Shown here: positions 11,046-21,048 of the stretch, piece after piece
Position numbering within the stretch: position 1 is the stretch's first letter
How the letters are laid out: each line of letters opens with the position of its first letter
Source: Cryptomeria japonica
Lineage: Eukaryota > Streptophyta > Pinopsida > Cupressales > Cupressaceae
Length of the DNA stretch: 64,000 bases
Reading direction: 5' to 3'
Assembly: GCF_030272615.1 (NCBI RefSeq)
Contig: NC_081408.1
Coordinates: 401,229,889-401,293,888, forward strand
Position numbers and translations under genes: made by a program
The notes under the pieces: generated by a model
Database searches by the model: none
The model's input: only the letters and a program-made list of their open reading frames with translations
What the model was told of the DNA's origin: nothing

Positions 11046-11154
11046 GTCTGGTTTCAGGAAAGATCTATCCTATATAAGATGTTTATCTAAGTTGATTCGA
11101 GAGTAGTGACTAAGATTCGGCCTGGTTTCAGGAATGATCTATCCTGTATAAGAC
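11046..11154 (+). repeat. Two copies of a GGTTTCAGGAA...ATCCT...TATAAGA repeat (gypsy 1 leader)
   Basis: A unit of about 34 bp beginning CTGGTTTCAGGAA and ending ATCCTATATAAGA occurs at 11046-11080 and 11119-11154. The same unit occurs three times near the other end of gypsy 2 (32172-32304). Each contains AGGAWWGAT...ATCCT, an imperfect inverted repeat. Function unknown. Confidence 0.75.
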
Positions 11155-11348
11155 GTAATCTAAGTGACTTAGGTTTGATAAGTAATTGATTGAACTAGCT
11201 GAAAGATGATCGACCAAATCATGCAATACAAATGGCAGAGGTACACTGTCTTGATCCATTTATGCTTAGGATGATGATAACTAGTATTATGTTCGCTATA
11301 AACTGTTTTAGGCAAGTTTGATTGCTTTGTACTGACAAAATCAGAGAT

Positions 11349-11630
11349 TCGTACGATAGGTTTTACTGAGCAGGACGACAATTTAATAGTTTCAGGACGA
11401 CAACAATTTTTTTTCGTACGAGTTGTTGCCTAGTACTGTACGACAGATGGGTATGTCTAGGACGATAGAAGATTTAGTGCAATTCTATATCGTACGACAC
11501 AAGATTCAGCTTTATACGATAGAGTATTAGGATTCGTACGACAGAGGATTGAGCTCAGACGACAAATAATCAGACTCGTACGACACAGGGTATGAAGAAG
11601 GACGATAAATTATCAGATTTGTATGATTGT
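11349..11630 (-). repeat. Phased 21-22 bp array of TCGTACGA-like motifs, array 1 (gypsy 1 leader)
   Basis: Thirteen motif units start at 11349, 11371, 11393, 11414, 11436, 11458, 11490, 11512, 11534, 11555, 11576, 11598 and 11619. All steps are 21 or 22 bp except one of 32. The best units are TCGTACGA, a perfect palindrome, usually followed by CA or TA; weaker ones read CAGGACGA, TAGGACGA or TTATACGA. The spacer sequence is not conserved. It lies between the conserved leader block and gag. Confidence 0.85.
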
Positions 11631-11825
11631 TCTTGGGACAGAGACAAATTTTTTGAGTTTTTCAATAGCTGAGCATGACAACTAAGTATGACCAATTCTG
11701 AGATGGACTAATTTTTTACCAGGATAGACTAGTTTTGGAAAAACATTTGACTTAGGATAGACTAATTCTGACACAGACATAGTTTTTTTGATCACTGAGT
11801 TGTTTCTTATTTTCTCCAATTTTGG

Positions 11826-12700
11826 TATTCCAGTTTTAGTTTGAGGGATGAAAACACAAAAAACATGTAGTATGAATAGTAACTCCAATCACAGCATGCA
11901 AACCCTACAGAATTTGGTGAGAGAAGAAAACCTTTGCTTGTAGACTCAGGTACATAACCAATAGCTAATTAGAATACGACCACTGAGTCTCACACAATGG
12001 ATTGTCAACATCGTATTATCCGACTCCAAACGCTAATGGGGGCACAAAATGACATGTATCTTGGGATAGTTACTATCTCTCTTGCACAAAGATTATCCCC
12101 CTTTCGGAGGTGAACCGGGTAGCTTAATTTTAATTGGATCTAGTAAGGGGTCCATTTGGCGCGTCGAGGTATAACCTCAATTAAGAGGTCTCCCAGCCTT
12201 GAAAACCAAGGTTCAATATACCCGAAGGTACTGAGGAGAGCAATTCCTGAACATTATCATTGACTTAATTTTCATCAAATCATGTTTATTTTATAGTGGG
12301 TTGGAGTACATGGTGTTTAGTCTCTCCCACTTAGGTCGTTCCCCTCACACCGGTCATAATGGATTTAAGAGTTTTTAAGCTCCTTGGGAGGGCAGGCCTG
12401 CTAAAGATGTACAAATCTCAAACAAAGAAAATGCCTCAAGGGTCTGGATTTTTGATTGTCTAGAAAAAGAAAAGAGCATACTCTCCTACCTCTCAGAATT
12501 TACTTAAAACATGAAATACAAATTTGTTCTTTAACTAGATAGCAATTTAGGTTCCTAAAAATGAATTTAAAGAATACATGATGTTTGGTCGATTCTCTTC
12601 AGGCAACCTGCAAAGACAACGAATCAATAGTCATATTGTCTTTGTGCGACAAGCATATTCTTCGACAAGCGTTCTGCAAAAACTGATTAGGCTGTGAAAA
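11826..12700 (-). promoter_or_regulatory. Conserved non-coding leader block (gypsy 1)
   Basis: This stretch holds no long ORF but matches 41709-42580 of gypsy 2 over almost its whole length. Shared pieces include CCAATAGCTAAT, GACCACTGAGTCTCA, CGACTCCAAA, GCTAATGGGGGCACAA, CTATCTCTCTTGCACAAA, CTTTCGGAGGTGAA, TCAATTAAGAGGT, CCCAGCCTTGAAAAC and AGGCAACCTGCAAA. It lies in the transcribed 5' leader between the two phased arrays. Packaging, translation or structural roles are possible; none is shown. Confidence 0.7.
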
Positions 12701-12814
12701 ATTCTAAGATAGATAGATAAACAACCAGGGTCAATCATCAGTATAACCAATCTAAACAGAAAACCAGAATCATAAAATTTGCTTTTTTGTCATTTTAACC
12801 CCCAAAAAATAGAA

Positions 12815-12910
12815 TCGTACGACAGAGTTTACCAGATCGTACGATACAGGATTTTAGTTCGTACGACACCTACAGTTTGTCATTTTGGCCTATGAGAAAT
12901 GTCATATGAT
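12815..12910 (-). repeat. Phased TCGTACGA array 2 (gypsy 1 leader, near primer site)
   Basis: Units start at 12815, 12837, 12859 and 12902 (TCATATGA), with steps of 22, 22 and 43 bp. Three are exact TCGTACGA palindromes. The array ends about 100 bp from the primer-binding site and corresponds to the longer array at 42674-42834 in gypsy 2. Confidence 0.75.
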
Positions 12911-13012
12911 ATTACACAGAGACTGTATGGATGAAAATCCGAAAAGTAAAAAATCTAAAAAATAACAAAAATAAAAAGTCAGTCTTGGAAGCCGAAAAAA
13001 ATGTAGTCTTCT

Positions 13013-13030
13013 GCCCCACTATGGGCACTA
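13013..13030 (-). other. Primer-binding site of gypsy 1
   Basis: On the minus strand this reads TAGTGCCCATAGTGGGGC, four bases inside the LTR end at 13035. It aligns with TGGTGCCCACCGAGGGGTC at the same place in gypsy 2. The tRNA that pairs with it was not identified. Confidence 0.65.
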
Positions 13031-13034
13031 GAAA

Positions 13035-14152
13035 TGGGTGTGTGAAAAAGTGAAATAAGGCTGATAGCTGTAGGCATAACACTTCAAGTAAGTCATTACA
13101 TGCATGGTTAGTAAATCAATAATCAATAAATAATAAACTATAACAAAGCGACTAATTGCTTTCTAAAAGATGCAAGTATAAGATTGCTCTCATATTTTTA
13201 TAAGCAATACCAGTGACTAGACTACACCAAGACGAAGGATTTAATCTATATGATATTAAACTATATGGATGCAAGATGGATGAAAGATTCAAACAACAAT
13301 GAAATAAACTAAATATGAATGCAAATAATCAAGAAAAAACACAATGTATTCAATGACTTCAGAGCAAAATCAGCGTAAAAATAATCTCCAAGCGTGTTCT
13401 AAAAAATCTCCGGTGTGTTTTGAATGAGAGATGAAGGCTGAATTTATAGAGAATTACAAAAAAGCTCAATTTAGGATTAATTGAAAATAATTGAGAAATC
13501 AGGTTTAGTTGACCTTGATATAGATTCCAATTATAGTTTAATTGAAATGCATCTAAATTAGAAATTCAAGTTACATTGGAAATAAGATTTAATTAATTCC
13601 ATGCACTTGTGATAAAAAAAGATAAATCTTTGATTTATTCAAGAAAAGAGTCTTTTCAATGCAAGTAAACTTCTTTTTCTGAAAAGCTTTGAGTTCTAAT
13701 TTTAGAGAATGATTAATAATTCATTTAATTTCTTTTCCAATTTCAAGTTCTAAATTTAGAAGAAGAAATAATATCTCAAGTTTGATTTCTCTCTCAATTC
13801 AATTTTTTTTTTTAATTTTCAATTAAACTCTTGCTTTGTAATTAATTCCTCTTTTGTAATAAATTAATTCTTTTTTTGCATGATTAAATGGCAAATTTAT
13901 TAATTAATTAAATATGTGAGGATATTTAATAAATTAAAATAGGATAATTGATCAAAAATGATTTTCTTGGAATGATTCAATTAATTAAATAAATATTTAA
14001 TTAATATTGAGTAATTGATTTGCCATGTGACATTTGATGATTAAAGAATTAATAATGTGCTCAAAATTGATTTAATTGCCTTTGGTTAGGACCTTGGTGA
14101 TGTTGTCGAGATTAGGGGCCATGGTTTACATGACCATTTTTAGGGTATTACA
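13035..14152 (-). repeat. 5' LTR of gypsy 1
   Basis: On the minus strand the LTR starts TGTAATACCC at 14152 and ends CACACCCA at 13035 beside the primer site, about 1118 bp. It is very AT-rich, with many ATTAATT blocks at 13500-14060. The partner LTR is outside the window, so the left limit is placed by analogy with gypsy 2. Candidate target duplication at the right end: ATAGC. Confidence 0.78.
13441..13450 (-). promoter_or_regulatory. TATA box of gypsy 1 5' LTR
   Basis: The minus strand reads TCTATAAATT, about 705 bp from the LTR start; the corresponding place in the gypsy 2 LTR has TATAAATAGA. Motif and position only. Confidence 0.5.
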
Positions 14153-15232
14153 ATAGCAGGCCATACCAAATGATCTCCAAGGTCCTACATTACCTCTCCC
14201 AGTTCTTCTTAGTCAATTCATAGCCACATGACCAAAGTTGTTACAGATGATGCAAATGACATTTGTTACCTTTTCCATTTCAAATGGACTAAACCGGTTG
14301 CTATAGGGTCTTTACTAGTTCATGTTGACTCGGTTGTCAAAATTTCTCATCCAGTTGCCATTTGGTCTTGAATGCATATGTGGTACAGGATTATTCACTC
14401 CATATCTGCATTCAACTGATCTTTGTCCATACATTTTACATGTGAAGCAATGACCTTCAAATTTCTTGGATACATACCTAGCATTAGTATTGTAGCTTGC
14501 ATTTCTATTAGGTTTGTCTCTATAAACATTTGCAGTGTGACCAGGTTTATGGCAAACAAAACAAATAGGTTTAAAGACCTTACTAGTAGGATTTTTGACC
14601 TTAGGAGTAGATTTATTCTTAAGAGTGTTGCTCTTGGTACCAGAGGATTCACCCTTTTTAGATGTGTGAAAACCAAGTCCAAATGAATCACCATTCATCC
14701 TTTGTGATTGAATTTTCTCTTCTAGCAAGGTAGAACTTCTGTTGAACTTTTCTAATTTCCTTTCCACTTCAGTGAGCTATCTGGTGAGATCTTCATTATG
14801 TTTTGACAGGTTTTCTCTCAACAATGATGCTAATTCAAGATCTAGTTGTAGGTTCTCTTTTTCTTCTCTTTCTGCATTCAAATGCTCATGCAAGGTAGCA
14901 TTCTCTCGCTTGATCTTGGCAATCTCATGATCTCTTTCTTTGGTGAGATCTTCAGCAATTCTCCTGGCTTCTAGTTCTTGACTCATGTGGATAGTAAGAC
15001 CTTCTATCTCTCTCCTTATAGTTAGTTTTTCACTATTTAGTTTTTCAACTTCCTCATCTAAAGCATCAATATTGGCCTCATCTAAAAAACTATTATCAGA
15101 TATTTCTAATAGTTGTTCAGTTAGCTCTCTTCTTTTGACTTGAGAAGCTTTCAGTTTGACCCTTAGGGTTTCAAGCTTATTCCTACTAGCCTCAAGCTCT
15201 GTAGCCATCTCAAAGTAGCTCATATCCCCCAT
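14153..15232 (-). pseudogene. Coiled-coil and zinc-knuckle Gag-like protein of element G, truncated
   Basis: The start is the ATG at 15232 (MGDMSYFEMATELEA), 49 bp downstream of the primer site. Residues 1 to about 150 are a heptad-rich, charged coiled coil (LEASRNKLETLRVKLKAS, RRELTEQLLEI and so on). After one in-frame TAG at 14774-14776 come a Lys/Ser-rich linker and zinc knuckles: CFVCHKPGHTANVY (last Cys lost), CFTCKMYGQRSVEC (His lost) and CIICNNFGHVAMN (last Cys lost). The frame is cut at GMAC by the insertion of gypsy 1 at 14152. The same layout occurs in element F. No capsid signature is recognised. Confidence 0.82.
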
Positions 15233-15280
15233 GGTAGCTTTAGGGTTCCATTCCAAGCGATTAGGCTTTAAATAACTTAG

Positions 15281-15292
15281 GCTCTGATACCA
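15281..15292 (-). other. Primer-binding site of element G (initiator Met tRNA)
   Basis: The minus strand reads TGGTATCAGAGC, the standard complement of the 3' end of initiator Met tRNA used by plant copia elements, two bases inside the LTR end at 15295. Confidence 0.88.
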
Positions 15293-15294
15293 AT

Positions 15295-16346
15295 TGATGG
15301 ACTTGTAAAGCACTGAGAGGGGGGTGAATCAATGACACCAAAAATAGTACTACTTTAAATACTGATCGGTAGATAAACTTAACAAGTTTGTTAAACAATA
15401 TGCATGCAATCAAAATTGATATAACAACATCCACCATAACACAAGTGTTTATACGTGGAAAACCCAAATAGGTAAAAAACATGGTGAGATGGGACTCACA
15501 AGTTAACTATCTACAGTAATAGATAACTGACCGGTTAGAGTCTACAAAATGCTCTGCTAGGAGAGAATACTGTTAAAGATCCCAAAGTTTAGTTAACCTC
15601 GGTGGAGGATTTCTGAATCCAAACTAATGGATCACTTGGTTAGAGGATTTGAACAATGAATCTTGTTAGAGCTTACCCGGTTAGGGGATTTGACTATTAC
15701 AGTGATTAGAAAACAACAGGTGATGTGATCTAGTAGTAGCACAAATTGCTTGTATAGATCCTCTTCTGCGCACTTAACACTTCTTTACCAACATACTCTA
15801 CGACTTAACACTTCTTCCTTTGACATAGCTTATTACTTTTTCTGATACAAAATATTTCATTGTGATGTCAATATATAAACATTTAGATTTCATGTCAGCC
15901 TCTAGAAATCATAAGATAATTACCTAGGTGCAATGTATCTGGTCAAGTGATCATAACTCATCACAAAAAATACTGCCAAATCTTGTCGATAAGGATAACT
16001 CATCATGGCTTGTGATAACTCATCAGATAATCAATGAATACCAGTTGGAATAATCAATACCGGTTGGAGTTAAACATATAAACCGTTTATCCTTGATGCT
16101 CCTGTGATAATCTTTGCTAGATCCTCATGTTGATGCCGAGTTATGCAAATCCACTAGCTGTCTCCATATATAGATACCGGTTGTTACCATGTACCGATTG
16201 GATATAAACCTCTAGAATACCGGTTGTAGTATAAACAACTTTGAAGTCACACCGGTAGACAATATGAACATATATGTGTTTGTATGTGTTTCATCAATGA
16301 CAACATATGATGAAGTTTAATCATTTCAGTCATCATGAAGCCAACA
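15295..16346 (-). repeat. 5' LTR of element G
   Basis: On the minus strand it starts TGTTGGCTTCATGATG at 16346 and ends ATTCACCCCCCTCTCAGTGC...GTCCATCA at 15295, about 1052 bp with TG...CA ends, next to the primer site. It carries GTTGTCATTGATG about 40 bp from the start and TTTATATAT at 15880-15871 as a candidate TATA box. To its right the sequence is the 3' untranslated part of copia B, so G is inserted into B. Confidence 0.85.
15871..15880 (-). promoter_or_regulatory. TATA-like box of element G LTR
   Basis: The minus strand reads GTTTATATAT about 470 bp from the LTR start, near the expected U3/R border. Assigned on motif alone. Confidence 0.4.
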
Positions 16347-16689
16347 ACTACTGCTCAGGGGGAGTAGTTAGCTTAGAGTTTCTATGGTTTATGTTTTTGC
16401 TTTGAATTTTTTTTTAATTTTTGGCATTGATGTCAAAGGGGGAGAGATATTGATGTGAAAAATAAAACTTAAGGAGTTATACACATTAGGGGGAGAGATA
16501 TATGTATAATTTAGAGATTTACAGAGATATCATTCACAAGGGGAGTTTGGTGTTTGTTTAAGAATTTCACTGCTATATCTTTGAGTGGGAGATTGTTGGC
16601 TGTCTTCCATTGGGGGAGATTTGTTTGGCATTTATTGGTACTTAGATGTTTTTCACATCTAGTGTTGCCATCAATGTCAAAGGGGGAGA
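16347..16689 (+). other. 3' untranslated region and polypurine tract of copia element B
   Basis: It matches the 3' untranslated part of element D (44610-44905, opposite strand): CAGGGGGAGTAGTTAG, then GGCATTGATGTCAAAGGGGGAGAGAT, ACATTAGGGGGAGAGAT and finally GTCAAAGGGGGAGAT at 16674-16689, touching the LTR start TGTTGG. The coding part of B lies to the left, interrupted by element G. Confidence 0.85.
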
Positions 16690-17146
16690 TTGTTGGCCAT
16701 TTGGAGGAATTGATTATGTGTTGCATTATTTTTTTGTCATTGATGCTTTTCCGACACCCTTCTAATCCCGGTAGTTTGACTGGATTTTGGCTTGGTTTGG
16801 ATTCGGCATGATCTGATAGGCTTCAATATAGTTTGGTTATGGAATTGGCTTATTCATGATACTTATGTTCATATTCAGTAAGTTGGTTTTGGTCTAGTGA
16901 TCAGATGCTATCCTGTTTGCTTAGAAGCTTGGTTTCTGGTTCCAACAAGGGTTTCACCGATAGATCTTTTGATGAAGATCTTTGATGAATTGCATAAGTG
17001 GTATTGGTTTAGTTTCTGGTGGGGTTTCAGGATGCTTTTGGTAATCATGTTCGAGACTTCATGGATGGAGATCATTGTTGTAGCATGTGGACCTATACTG
17101 GGTCTTGGTTGATTTAGGTTATGGACCGACTTTAATGTAATGTGTG
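16690..17146 (+). repeat. LTR of copia element B, first segment
   Basis: It starts TGTTGGCCATTTGGAGGAAT, as in the LTRs of element D (TGTTGGCAATTTGGAGGAAT, minus strand at 51372), and follows the D LTR until AATGTAATGTGTG. Element H then interrupts it. The sequence resumes at 26612 and again at 28647. The three pieces together give an LTR of about 1.2 kb, the same length as in D. Confidence 0.85.
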
Positions 17147-18158
17147 TGTTGGTTCCCAAAGCCACAGATTGGAAATCAAAAAGAACTTGCCAAATTACTC
17201 ACTGATCCAATCAATTCTGGCCAATGAACAGGAATGGTCAAAGACCAAATTCCTCTGCACTTCAGGCTCCACTTGACCTAGGCGGGTATACCTTAAACTC
17301 CAAAGCACAAAGAGACTTCTTTATAGTGAATTTAAACTTTATGCATAAGTTGTTTACAGTCTTGGCAAACTGACCTACAACTTTGCTATATTGTGTGCTT
17401 TTAATTGGTTAAATATGAAAAACAATGTATTTGATTATAATTGAATATTTGTAAGAGAATGATGCTAGAACTTTAAGTAATTATGAAAGAACAATAATAA
17501 TAGGAATAAGAAGTATGTTTCCTTGATGAGGACCTTATGCACACCAGAATTACTCAAAAATACTAACAATAGACTAGTACCTTATTTGACAATTAATATG
17601 TTACTTAGTGGAGAAATATTTTAATCAACTTTGGAGACAGTTTGAAAAACTCACAATATGTAATACTATCACTGCAATGGTTTCATTATGTGTTGCAAGA
17701 AAAACAAAAAAAAATATGTTTCCTATACAATAGCATGTGATGGCACACTACAAAAAATCTAAATTAGATTTACCCAAAGGACTTGATTCATCAACACAAT
17801 GTAACACAAAATGATTTAAAGATAAAACAACGAATCTTATATATTAGTTTTGGAATAAAAAGATTTACAAAAGATGCAAACATGTACTTCATGATGTTCT
17901 TGCTTGCACAAAATATAACTTTTCATTCCTATAGACTTGCCTTAACACAATACTAGCAATCCCAACAGACAATATGAACAAACTCCTCCCCTTCTCTACA
18001 TACAAAATGACTCCCTATACATATGTGAGTCAAAAGACACAAATAAAAGGACACACCCTTTCATTAGTATAAACTAAAAACTGTCAAAAACCTAACTAAT
18101 AACTCCCTAACTATTATGACAACCAAAAACATTACAAAACATATTATAATGACACAAA
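17147..18158. other. Non-coding end of element H
   Basis: About 1 kb of AT-rich sequence downstream of the H reading frame. I see no ORF or repeat in it. On the minus strand a purine run (AGAAGGGGAGGAG) at about 17993-17981 could be a remnant polypurine tract, which would support an LTR origin. Confidence 0.45.
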
Positions 18159-19006
18159 TTAACTTTTTCCATCCAGCCTCTGACCACACTTCTGAATATG
18201 CCGAAGGTATCCTTCATCTTTGTAGGTGCAAGCGTTAAAGATGATATATCTAACTGCCACTTCCAATGTAACAAAATTCTGCAGTTGTTCCCCTGTTTCA
18301 GTCATGTCCAAGGTATCCGCATGGGTGATGTTAAGGGCTGCACTGAGTAGTGATTTGCAATCAAAAATCCATTGGCCTTTATCCTTTATCATCCCTGTAT
18401 CATCCACAACACTTGGGAATCCATGTTGGATAATCCCCTCACACTCCTCATATTCAGTTTTTAATTCAGTTGTAAATTTCTCATGATCATTAATTAATTT
18501 CTTGACCTTGCTGACAAATTTATCCTTTTGTGTGTTATCTTGCAATAACATATCATAAATTCTCTGGTGTGATACTGTATTATCCATATTTTTTTGATAA
18601 ATAGTCCAGTATTCCTCTAATACTTTCTGCAAATTCTCATATCTTTTAGTGATTAACACACACGCTGCATCGGCTCTGATAGTTCACATCTGTTTCTTTA
18701 ACTTATTGTACTCCTGTAACAATTTATCATACCTCTTTTTTAATCTTTGAACCATCTATAATCTGTGGCATTGGATGACCACCTCTCTTCAATAATTCTT
18801 CATACAAAGCTTTGTATTTTTCCTTTTCTGTGATTTCCATTTTCATCTGAGCTTTGTTCAACTTTGAAAGATCTATCCCCATGTCTGTTGTGACCATGGG
18901 ATCTATTTCTCCAACTTTTAGTTTCATCATATGGCCAAAGGCCTTGTCAACATCTATAATCTTTGGCCTCTTATTCGGGGGATAGAGGGCCCATAAAAGC
19001 ATAGCC
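18159..19006 (-). pseudogene. Unrecognised protein of element H, C-terminal part
   Basis: Two ORF blocks: 19002-18727 (LLWALYPPNKRPKIIDVD, GIDLSKLNKAQMKMEITEK) and 18659-18159 (NLQKVLEEYWTIYQKNMDN, FVSKVKKLINDHEKF, CKSLLSAALNITHADTLDM, ending RLDGKS and a stop). A frameshift lies between them. It is mostly helical and charged, with no known catalytic motif. It continues the ORF at 25141-23069 once the solo LTR at 19012-23063 is allowed for, with one extra frameshift in a T run upstream of the junction. I do not recognise the family. Confidence 0.6.
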
Positions 19007-20650
19007 TCATCTGTAATGCCCCGCCAGGAACCCTAAAGGAAAACAACACAACTAGGCAACTAAAGGGTGAAATAATTTTTTATTTTTTTGTTAAAGACTA
19101 AGTGCACTAACTAAAACCATTGCACGTTTAACAACACAGCGGAAGTCTATCATATGTTTTTCCTAAGGGTAACCAATGAAGATTAATTTCATAGATTATA
19201 TTAACACCACAGTTAATCCATTTAATTAGATAAATTGAATACTTAAGTTTAAAATTACACATACATCCAAATTTCACAATAAAGAAATAAAAGTATTCCA
19301 ATGTATCCAATTTCCATAAACCATTTAAACATAAGATCAAAACAATAACATTCATTTCACTGACATAATAATATTACAAATATCCATAAATACATGGCTT
19401 CCAATAATACCACTGGTTACAAAGATATAATATCAAGGCTACATAAAAGTCTGATATAATGACCGCAAGGTCTCAACTGAACAATGATCTCGAACAAGAG
19501 CTGGTACATAAACTACGATCCAAGAAACACCAGCGAAGCCTTTCCTCGCCTAAAGATACAATCCAGAACATCCAATGGGAAGTGGCACTACCACCCGACC
19601 ATGTGATCCCGAAATGGAACCACCCCACCATGCTAGGAGATAGTAGAAAACCCTCAAGCAAGCAAAGTAAGACAAGTACAAAAGGACTATAAGACTCTGC
19701 AACCATCCATGTAACACAACTCACAAAACACTAGTGACTCTAAGAAGAGAGTGCCATCACATAGCTTGATGGTTACCATGGTATAGCCTCCATAGGTCCC
19801 GACCCCCATACTCAGGTTTCATCTGGTAACCTCTCCCGAGCCTCCAGTTCCAACTAAGTCTCATACGGACCCTACCAATCCTTTCGTGAAGACAAGGTGG
19901 TAAGTTTTCCATTCCAGGCCTTCTCGTAACATTATGAGCCCTGTACAAGCACTCACCTATGCACAAGGTACATTTATCTTAATTAATATTTAATCTACCC
20001 ACCCCCAAATCAATTATTAGGTTATCACTTTTTAACTAACTTTCGACAGGTTATCCTGTCATCCACTTTGGGCACGACCCCCGCTCGAAAGCCACTCTCT
20101 CTCCTAGGACACTAACAGGAAATGTTTCTCTCTACGAGAACTCTATGGCGAAATAGGCAACCATAAACAATCCTGACAAGCACAGGTGAAGGATTCACAA
20201 ATACCAACCCAAGATTGACCATTTGGACAAAAACACACAATGGCTCATATCAAATAGGTTATACAACAACACCTGGTCTAGGAGAAATAATAACATAGGA
20301 CACAACGACAATTCAACCAGAACACCAATGAAATTTAAGCTTGACTGAAAACACCATTTACACAAGATCCTAATACAGGCAATCTTTTATTAAAACAGCC
20401 AAAGCATATATTATTTGCAAATAAAGATTTTCCAAATAATAAGGAAATACAATCATTTAATACAAAAACATCCATCTTGTCATTTGTCCAATAAAGTTAA
20501 ATAAATTCACACATGAATTAAACTCCTAATATATTTCCAATATGAATATCGAATTTAAAATTATAAGCTTTTTTTTTTAAATTACAAAATTCTAAATTCT
20601 TTATTCATATAACAAAAATATTTAAATTGACAAATAAACATTAAACAACT

Positions 20651-20681
20651 ATATATATATATATATACATAAATATCTATT

Positions 20682-20714
<33 letters not shown>
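20651..20714. repeat. TA microsatellite in the solo LTR
   Basis: Two blocks of TA dinucleotides, at about 20651-20667 and 20686-20714, separated by ACATAAATATCTATTTAAA-like sequence. Simple sequence repeat. Confidence 0.9.
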
Positions 20715-20719
<5 letters not shown>

Positions 20720-20835
20720 CACATTATAATTATTATAATATTATTTATTTTTTTCTATTAAAAAAAACTAAATAACAATTAAAATAATAAATAAAATTTA
20801 AAACTAAAATAACATTTAACACAAATAAAATACTA

Positions 20836-21048
20836 CCCTAAGGCAGCGTTACTGCCATATGGCAGTCAACGCTACCCTTGGGTAGCGCTGCTGCCCTATG
20901 GCAGTCAACGCTACCCTTGGGTAGCGCTGCTGCCCTATGGCAGCACACGCTACCTATGGGTAGTGCTGCTGCCCTAAGGCAGAAGCCGCTACCCTTGGGT
21001 AGCGCTGCTGCCCTATGGCAGCAGCCACTACCATGGGTAGTGCCACGT
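20836..21048. repeat. GC-rich tandem repeat of hairpins, about 40-bp unit, five copies
   Basis: The unit begins CGCTACCC and contains two inverted repeats: GCTACCCTTGGGTAGC and CTGCCCTATGGCAG. Copies start near 20869, 20909, 20949, 20989 and 21028. The block stands out as GC-rich in an otherwise very AT-rich LTR. Confidence 0.88.

Larger units (their letters stand above)
3981..14152 (-). mobile_element. Ty3/gypsy Tat-like element 1, 5' LTR to integrase
   Basis: Read on the minus strand: 5' LTR (14152-13035), primer site (13030-13013), long leader, gag, protease, G-patch segment, RT, RNase H, a second RNase H, and the start of integrase, which stops where copia element A is inserted at 3980/3981. 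Integrase after the double RNase H marks the Tat/Ogre group of gypsy elements. One frame runs from gag (10936) to about 6480 with several stops; two frameshifts then lead into RT. The LTR end at 14152 lies inside the zinc-knuckle gene of element G, so gypsy 1 was inserted into G. Confidence 0.92.

Noticed and set aside
11349-11630. The phased octamers as recognition sites of a DNA transposon
   Set aside because: No transposase or terminal inverted repeats nearby; the arrays lie inside the transcribed leader of LTR elements.
15281-15292. tRNA gene fragment at the primer sites
   Set aside because: Only 12 bases complementary to a tRNA end, placed directly beside LTRs; these are primer-binding sites.
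17562-17577. TGTTAGTATTTTTGAG (minus strand) as the start of a 3' LTR of H
   Set aside because: After the first dozen bases it does not follow the sequence at 26611, so no LTR pair is supported.
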